Made by a program: the position numbers and the translations under genes. Shown in pieces: positions 58,831-64,000 of a DNA stretch of 64,000 nucleotides. This DNA is from JAOPZW01 sp963764585. Lineage in GTDB: Bacteria > Actinomycetota > Thermoleophilia > Solirubrobacterales > Solirubrobacteraceae. Location: NCBI GenBank assembly GCA_963764585.1, contig CAVXTB010000002.1, forward strand, positions 451,155 through 515,154, given 5' to 3'. The notes beneath the pieces are model-generated. The model searched no databases, was not told where the DNA came from, and was given only the letters and a program-made list of their open reading frames with translations. How positions within the stretch are numbered: position 1 is the first letter of the stretch; the number at the start of each line of letters is the position of its first letter.

Positions 58831-59050
58831 CTACGCCGCCCGCTCGCGCAGCCATTCCTCGAGCATTTCGCGGGTGAAGCGGATGTGGCGGCCGATGCGC
58901 AGGCACGGTAGGCGGTTGGTGCGGACGGCCTCGTAGATCCAGCTCGTGCGCACCGCGAGGAGTTCGGCGGCCTGCTCGGGCTTCAAGGAGGGGGCTGTCG
59001 AGCCGCAACGCTCGCGGCTCGACGGGCTCGTGGTTGGTGGTGGTCATCAT
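58831..59050 (-). pseudogene. xis: Excisionase-like HTH protein, one frameshift
   Basis: About 72 residues: MMTTTNHEPVEPRALRLDS, then after one surplus C in a C5 run (near 58988-58994), PSLKPEQAAELLAVRTSWIY EAVRTNRLPCLRIGRHIRF and TREMLEEWLRERAA. This is the MerR/excisionase HTH_17 fold that helps the integrase excise. Its ATG overlaps the stop of the coupling protein, so the two were coupled. The homopolymer position makes a sequence error plausible. Confidence 0.8.
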
Positions 59051-60646
59051 GCGTTCTCCGGGTGCAGCATGCGGGTGATCCTTGGTTGGGTGCGGCCGGG
59101 GCAGGCGACGAGCGCCCAGCCGGTGTGGAGTTGTTTGATTTCGTCGGGGTGGACGGCGAACTCGCGTCCGCGGGTGCGGGTCCCGGTGTCCTGACCTGGG
59201 GCGTGGCCGTTGAGGCGGTGGTCGGTGCGTTGGGTGTGCACCCATGTGCCGCGGGTGCCGGCGATCGCGGCGATCTGCTCGGCCGAGTCGGGGACGACCT
59301 GGCGGTGGGCGATCAGCGTGGTGATGTTGCCCAGGACCTGGTCGGCGAGGTTCGGGTGCTCGGCCGGGTGCAGGTCGGCGAGCTCCTGGGTGCCGAGCAG
59401 GAGGCTCATGCCGGCGGAGCGGCCGCGGCCGAAGAGGCGGGCGATGCCGTCCGGGGCGACGGCGGAGAACTCGTCGACCAGGACGAGGGTCGGGCAGCGG
59501 GTGGTGTTGTTGGTGGGCGGCGACGGTGAGGAGGTCTTGGACGATCGCGGCGGCGAGCATCGCCGAGAGCAGCGGACGGCGGTCGGCGTCCAGGCGGAAG
59601 TAGACGACCTCGCGGGCCTGGATCGAGCGCAGCAGGTCGATGCCCGGCCCGCCCGCGTCGTGCGGCTGCAGCCATGGGGCGACGTCTGATTCGGCGAGGA
59701 TCGCCAGGCGGTCGCGGGTGCCGGCCAGGCCACGTTGTTGTTCGGGCGTGAGCGTCGTCGAGGTAGTCGTGGAGCTGCCTGCGGCCTGGTGCTCGTCGTC
59801 GAGGCCGCGGCCGATCGCTTCCAGGCGCCGCGGGGTCCATCGCCTCGGTCAGCGCTCGCCAGGGTGACGCGGCCGACCGGCGGCGCGGAGGGTGCGGGTG
59901 GCGTGACCGAGGTAGCGCTGCGCCTGGCGCAGGTAGTGCGGCTCGGTGTACGTCTCGCCGGCGAGCGCCTTGTCGGCCAGCTCGGTGTCCGTGCCGTGGG
60001 CGAAGGGGTTGTAGGCGTCCGGGCCCTCCGGCGTCCACTCCCGAAACCGCCGCCGCGCGCGGCGCGCGGCGCGGTGCAGCTCGTCGCGTAGCGTGCGGTC
60101 GCCCTTGGGGTCGACGACGACGGCGGCGTGGCCGGCCTCGATCAGCCGGCCGGCGATCCATGCCTGGGTGACCGTCTTGCCCGAGCCGGTGGCGCCGACC
60201 ACGAGGGTGTGCTGGCCGCTGCGATGGCCGACGGGGATGTGCACCGCCTTGCCGCGGTGATCGCGGCCGACCACCAGCCCGCGCTTGGTCAGCAGCCTTC
60301 CGCGACGGATCGCGCGCTGCGCGCGGCGCGGAGCGAGTGCTCAGCGGTGTGCGCCGTCGGCGGGCGTGGGCGGCGATGTCACCGCCGGCTCGCAGGTCCT
60401 CGTGATGCCACCTCGCTCCGGTGACGGTCACCAGCCCCGTCGCGAAGGCGATGACGACGGCGGCGAAGCAGTCGGCCATCCACACCGGGCCGACGGCCAC
60501 GACCATCAGTGCCGTCCAGCTCCAATGCAGCCCGCGACACGCATCACCAACAGCACGATCAAGCAGACCACCGCGCCAGCGGCGATCCCGGCGGCCAAGT
60601 GCAACAGCACCCCGGCGGCGTGTTCAAGCGAGGGCTCTTGCGACAT
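59047..60646 (-). pseudogene. Conjugative coupling ATPase (VirD4/TraD-like), several frameshifts
   Basis: Joined frames: ATG at 60646 (AAGGGGG upstream), two membrane helices (LLHLAAGIAAGAVVCLIVLL; ADCFAAVVIAFATGLVTVTG), Walker A HTLVVGATGSGKTVTQAWIA, VVVDPKGDRTLRDELH, a middle part YFRLDADRRPLLSAMLAAAI, Walker B PTLVLVDEFSAVAPDGIARL, and GRGRSAGMSLLLGTQELADL. Breaks lie near 60520, 60335, 59880, 59850 and 59520. Such ATPases feed DNA to a type IV secretion channel. The order replication-relaxation / coupling ATPase / Xis / Int is that of actinobacterial mobile elements. Confidence 0.78.
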
Positions 60647-61319
60647 CACAATCCCCCTTCAGGGTCTCGTCCAACGGGTAGATCTCGATCACGTCCTGGG
60701 CCTGGACGCGCTCGACCGCCCGGGCGACCGCCCGGGCGGCGGCGGGCGAGGCGTAGTAGCGCACCGACTCGATCAGCCGGCAGCGCGCCCACGCGGTACA
60801 GATCGCTTCCAACCGCCGCGCCCACTTCACCGCCAGCTCGACCTCCACCGCGATCGGCGGACGGTGCCCCTCCGGGGGATGAGCACGAGGTCGGCCCTGC
60901 GCAACCGCGCGCGGCCATCTGGCAGCCGGCCCAGCTCCGCGCTCGCCACCGCTCCGCCGGCCTCGACTCGGCGACGCGCACCTCGCGCTCACTCCACACC
61001 TCGAAGCCCGGCTCGATGCGCTCCAACACCAGCGCGAGGCGAGCGCACAACGCCCAATGGCTAGCGGTGGCGGGGCTGACACGACAGGGCTCGAAGCGGG
61101 CAAGGCGCGCCCACAACAGCCCCTCGCGCGTGGCGACGTACAGCGCCGGCTCGCCGTGCAGCAGACGCGCGGTCGCCAGCACGCCCTGGTCGACGAGCGC
61201 GGCCAGTCGCCGGTAGGTGGCTGTACGGCCCATCCCGAAGCGCGCCATCACGTCGACTGCGCCCACGGCCCCTAGCGGCCGACCCACTCGACGATCGCCC
61301 GGTCTCTCTCCGTCACCAT
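60624..61319 (-). pseudogene. Replication-relaxation family protein, frameshifted
   Basis: Starts MVTERDRAIVEWVGR (ATG at 61319), a frame break near 61275, then the winged helix LGAVGAVDVMARFGMGRTAT YRRLAALVDQGVLATARLL. Another break falls near 60870-60960, then PPIAVEVELAVKWARRLEAI and an end YPLDETLKGDCDVARALA. The family (from memory PF13814) is found on actinobacterial plasmids and ICEs, and a relaxase-like or replication role is proposed. The end overlaps the start of the coupling protein. Confidence 0.7.
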
Positions 61320-61454
61320 CACCACCACCCGTGCGCGCGTGTTGCCATCAGCACAACAAAGCACCGGGATGGGATAGCTGGCCGACCAAGCCGCAGCGGG
61401 CGCAGATGGGTCTCCCGGCCGATGCCGTGGCTCGGGGATTCACGCGCGCGTTGT

Positions 61455-61460
61455 TACGGT
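61455..61460 (+). promoter_or_regulatory. -10 element TACGGT of the unknown gene at 61467
   Basis: TACGGT 6 nt before the ATG at 61467, the same hexamer as for infA. Confidence 0.4.
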
Positions 61461-61466
61461 CGGCGC

Positions 61467-61934
61467 ATGTTCGCCAAGGCGCAGACTCTGGTGTTCAGCA
61501 TGGTGCTTCACGACACCCTGAATGGGCCGGGAGCGACTCGACGAGCTGCGAGCCGCGCGACGCTGCGCGCTGCAGTCCACGCGTGGATGGAGGGCCACAT
61601 CGAGGGAGAAGGCCGTGCAGGCACGCCGTCGCTACCCGTCGCCATGGCTGAGGAAGACATGCCCAGCCCGCCGTTCCCCCGCCCAGACAATGAGCGTCTG
61701 CGCGCAATCCTGCGGGAAACCAATGAGCGCTTCGCGGGCGGCGAACCGCTCGCCGCCGCGCTCTTCGCTTCGGGCCTCGCCTACCAAGGCGGGCTTGAGG
61801 ATGGCGCCGCCTGTCCCGGGTGCGCACCGCGCGCCTCACCCGGCGCGCTGGAACCAGCGGCTCGCATCAGAGCCGGACAACTCACGCTTACCCTCAGCGC
61901 CGGAGTCCCGAACTCCGCTTCGCATCCCTCCTAG
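61467..61934 (+). CDS. Hypothetical element-borne protein
   Basis: 155 residues with no recognised domain. N-terminal MFAKAQTLVFSMVLHDTLNG, a helical middle ERLRAILRETNERFAGGEPL, and a less ordered C-terminus (CPGCAPRASPGALEPAARIR). The last third may be out of frame or read-through, given the indels around. Supported by the -10 element and by an unbroken frame. Confidence 0.45.
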   Translation: MFAKAQTLVFSMVLHDTLNGPGATRRAASRATLRAAVHAWMEGHIEGEGRAGTPSLPVAMAEEDMPSPPFPRPDNERLRAILRETNERFAGGEPLAAALFASGLAYQGGLEDGAACPGCAPRASPGALEPAARIRAGQLTLTLSAGVPNSASHPS

Positions 61935-62295
61935 CGAGCAACGCCGCTGGCTTGAGCCCGGCGCGCGCTTCTGCTGGTCGTCCGTATCTGTGCGGCGCGC
62001 CCGCGTCAAGCGCTTGATCTTCTTGCTTGTGGGCTCACGGCGTGTCCGCCGGGGGGGCGTGTGCGCGTTTGATGGTGTGGGTGCGGTGCGCGCGGACGCC
62101 CAGCCGTATCTCGGTCCACGACCGTGCCGTGCGGCCGGCCGGCGACATGATGGTCTTATATGGGGTGATCCCGCTGGGAGGAGCTTTGCAGCCGCTCGGT
62201 CGTTGGAGGCCGTCCACGCGGACGTGGCGGCAGGACGATGCCGGGAGCCGGCCGCGGTGCATCGGTGTGTGAGGGGGCTGCGCGCGCAAGACCGA
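61935..62295. other. Non-coding stretch downstream of the IS110 transposase
   Basis: About 360 bp without a convincing gene. It holds a CCACG-CGGA-CGTGG hairpin near 62214-62227 and probably the right end of the IS110 element. IS110 elements lack terminal inverted repeats, so the end cannot be placed by eye. Confidence 0.4.
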
Positions 62296-63314
62296 TTTCA
62301 CGCGGGTTGCAGCGCCTCGTCACCGAGCTCGCGCAGGGTGTGGTAGCTGCGCTTGAGCAGGGTCCGGGTGACCGCGAGGCAGGCGCGGTTACCGCCGAGG
62401 CGCTCGGCCGCCTGGTGGTAGTAGTCGCGGTCGGGGCTGCTGTGGCGGCGGGCTCATGGGCGGCTTCGTAGAGCGCCCAGCGCAACGCGGGTGGTCCCTG
62501 TCGGGAGAGAGGGCCGGGCGCGCGGCGCTGGTCTGACTGCTTGACCGTGATGTCCAGGCCGGCGTAGCGGACCGCCTCGCGCGAGGAGGAGAACCGCCGT
62601 GCGTCGCCGAGTTCGGCGAGGATCGTGACCGCGGTCAGGTGACCGATCCCGTAGTGGGCCATCAGCGCCCGACAGCCCGGCTGGCGACGCGCGTAGGCCC
62701 GCAGCTCCTTATCGATCGGCGCGAGCTGGACGTCGAGCATGTCGATCATCACCAGCGCGACCGTGACCTGCTCACGCGCTGCCTGCGGCAGCCCCAGGCT
62801 GTCCAGCCACGCGCGACCCTTCGCGGGATCAGACCAACACCGTGGTGGTGCGGACAGCCGTGGTGGTAGAGCACCGCGTGTATCCGCTGCTGCCACTCGC
62901 CGCGCTGGTCGACCAGCGTGTGGCGCAACCGCACGCGTGCGCGCAGATCGAGGATGTGCTCGGGCGCAATCCACGACTCCGGCAGCCGGTCGACCATCAA
63001 CAGCTCGCGCAGATGCCTGGCGTCGGCCCGATCGGTCTTGGGGCGCTTCTTGCCCCCGCCGAGCGGCGGTCTCCGCCGGCTCGGCGAGATGCACGTGGGC
63101 GCCGATCGCTTGCAGCTCCTGGACCACGAACCGCCAGCCCGTCGTCGCCTCCAACGCCACCTCGAGCCGCTGGCCGCCAACCGGCCAAGGAACCGCCGCA
63201 CACCCGCGCGGTCCGCGGGCCGCACGCGCGTCCGGCCGATCTCGCCCGTCTCGGTGTCGATCCACTCGGCCGTGATCTGGCCCGATGCTGATCAAGGCCC
63301 ATGACGATCGTCAT
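62296..63314 (-). pseudogene. IS110-family transposase, frameshifted
   Basis: Joined frames give a whole IS110 protein. The N-terminal RuvC-like DEDD domain has MTIVMGLDQH and KRPKTDRADARHLRELLMVD. The middle is LTAV-type: GIGHLTAVTILAELGDARRF. The C-terminal transposase_20 domain is REAVRYAGLDITVKQSDQRR with the catalytic-Ser region after it, ending ELGDEALQPA. At least three frame breaks (near 63230, 63060 and 62830, again near 62450). GGAGG lies before the ATG at 63314. Confidence 0.82.
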
Positions 63315-63657
63315 GCGCGATCGCCTCCCGCTTCCCAAGCCAGTCCCGCCCGGAGCAGCACACGCGCCCTGACGCGAGCAGCGTCCAGCCCGACCCATCG
63401 CATACCGTGGGTCACGGTCGGTACCTCCTCTTCGAATGGCCGGCCGCGCGGGCGTCATCCGCGCGCGCCTGACCTACGCCGTTCGACGCGGAGGACCGGC
63501 CACCTTCAACGCCGCGTCCGCGCCGGCCTGCTCATGCCATCGTTGCGAAAGCGCCGCTCGCGTTCGAGCCCGCCGCTGCTTCTGCCTCCAAGCGACAGCG
63601 CGGCCATGCCTGGCCTTGGTGGTCCCCGCGCAGCCGGTGCTCCTCCACAATCGGTCG
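63315..63657. other. Region upstream of the IS110 transposase
   Basis: About 340 bp without a convincing gene. It contains ACCGTG-GGT-CACGGT (63404-63418), a perfect 6-bp stem. In IS110-group elements the bridge RNA is encoded in this flank, so a structured RNA is possible. Confidence 0.35.
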
Positions 63658-63981
63658 TCAGCGGCCGCTGCGGCGCTTCTTGATGGTTTCGATCCTGCCC
63701 CCGCCCGCCTCGCGCATGTCGTCGAGCTGCTTTACCCGGTTCAGCACTTCTCGCGGGTCGCGCGGGCGCCCTCCGAGTTTGCCGGCGTCGCCCTTATGCT
63801 TAAGGGCCCCGTCGATCGTCACGAGGATGGCCCAGCATTCGTTGATCGCACGGTCGTACCCCACCGTTGCGGCCTTGGCGCGCTGCAGCAGGTCTCGATG
63901 CTCCTGCTGCTTGCGAGTCTCGGGGGTAATCCAAGCGTGCTCCTCCTCGCGAAACGGCGGCTCCCGATCGTGTGCAGGCAC
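63658..63981 (-). CDS. Hypothetical protein, helical and charged (possibly continuing past the window)
   Basis: 107 residues from a GTG at 63981. Charged helical sequence (EEEHAWITPETRKQQEHRDL, LNRVKQLDDMREAGGG) ending in a basic IETIKKRRSGR. The frame stays open to base 64000, so the true start may be outside. No family is recognised; element cargo. Confidence 0.55.
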   Translation of the reverse strand: MPAHDREPPFREEEHAWITPETRKQQEHRDLLQRAKAATVGYDRAINECWAILVTIDGALKHKGDAGKLGGRPRDPREVLNRVKQLDDMREAGGGRIETIKKRRSGR

Positions 63982-64000
63982 GTCCCCGGCTGCGGCTTGG

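Larger units (their letters stand above)
56437..64000. mobile_element. Left part of an integrative (probably conjugative/mobilisable) element
   Basis: Begins at the tRNA-Lys fragment and runs off the window. Carries a tyrosine integrase, a DUF4145-like protein, an excisionase, a coupling ATPase, a replication-relaxation protein, an unknown gene and an IS110 transposase. The restored tRNA-Lys(CTT) should be at the far end. Confidence 0.8.

Overview
The window is about 72% GC and codes densely on both strands. Start codons are ATG, GTG or TTG, many genes join by 4-bp ATGA/GTGA overlaps, and divergent genes are packed extremely tightly. Gene content and gene order (rpsF-ssb-rpsR-rplI-dnaB-dnaC-like-purA; hemA-hemC-cobA/hemD; a trehalose pair; a two-component system with a HtrA-like lipoprotein; a sortase) fit a Gram-positive actinobacterium. 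I suspect class Thermoleophilia, order Solirubrobacterales, but that placement is inference from gene style and not a database result.

Layout. 1-3.0 kb: heme/siroheme genes (partial hemA, hemC, and a cobA-hemD fusion split by a frameshift). 3-13.9 kb: SAM hydrolase, biotin ligase, a large helicase with an acidic insert, a TlpA-like thioredoxin, an acetyltransferase, a HEAT-KAP NTPase, galT, dtd and an unknown gene. 13.9-20.3 kb: a complete peptide ABC importer on the minus strand in the order oppC-oppA-oppB-oppD-oppF, with a large stem-loop between oppA and oppB. 20.6-32.4 kb: tRNA-Arg(CCT), pyrE, a YbdK-type ligase, an L,D-transpeptidase, a CPBP protease, a HAD hydrolase, an MscS channel, PBP1, infA, thiL, and an operon of degenerate M28-like membrane protein, sortase and FlgM-like peptide. 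32.4-38.4 kb: response regulator, kinase, HtrA, then a TreT-like glycosyltransferase and OtsA. 38.5-46.7 kb: a repeat protein, then the ribosomal/replication cluster, including a DnaB helicase with a 422-residue intein. 46.7-53.2 kb: nucleotide-sugar genes (acetyltransferase, 3-dehydrogenase, 6-dehydrogenase, 2-epimerase), the remnant of an ABC exporter, a class IV aminotransferase and a methyltransferase. 53.2-56.4 kb: an ECF41-like sigma factor with its divergent partner gene, and a Fic protein. From 56.4 kb to the window end: the left end of an integrative element inserted in a tRNA-Lys(CTT) gene. It carries an integrase, a DUF4145-like protein, an excisionase, a conjugative coupling ATPase, a replication-relaxation protein and an IS110 element. 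Most genes in this last part are frameshifted.

Regulation. A -10 hexamer TAnnnT (most often TACCCT, TAGACT or TACGGT) sits 6-14 nt before about 18 start codons, including both genes of several divergent pairs only 21-25 bp apart. This suggests widespread leaderless transcription and, at two places, back-to-back promoters on one 7-bp TAnnnTA sequence. Other striking non-coding signals are two 35-bp hairpins with the same ends but covarying inner stems, a tandem duplication at the dnaB/dnaC-like junction, and paired ECF41-type promoter motifs.
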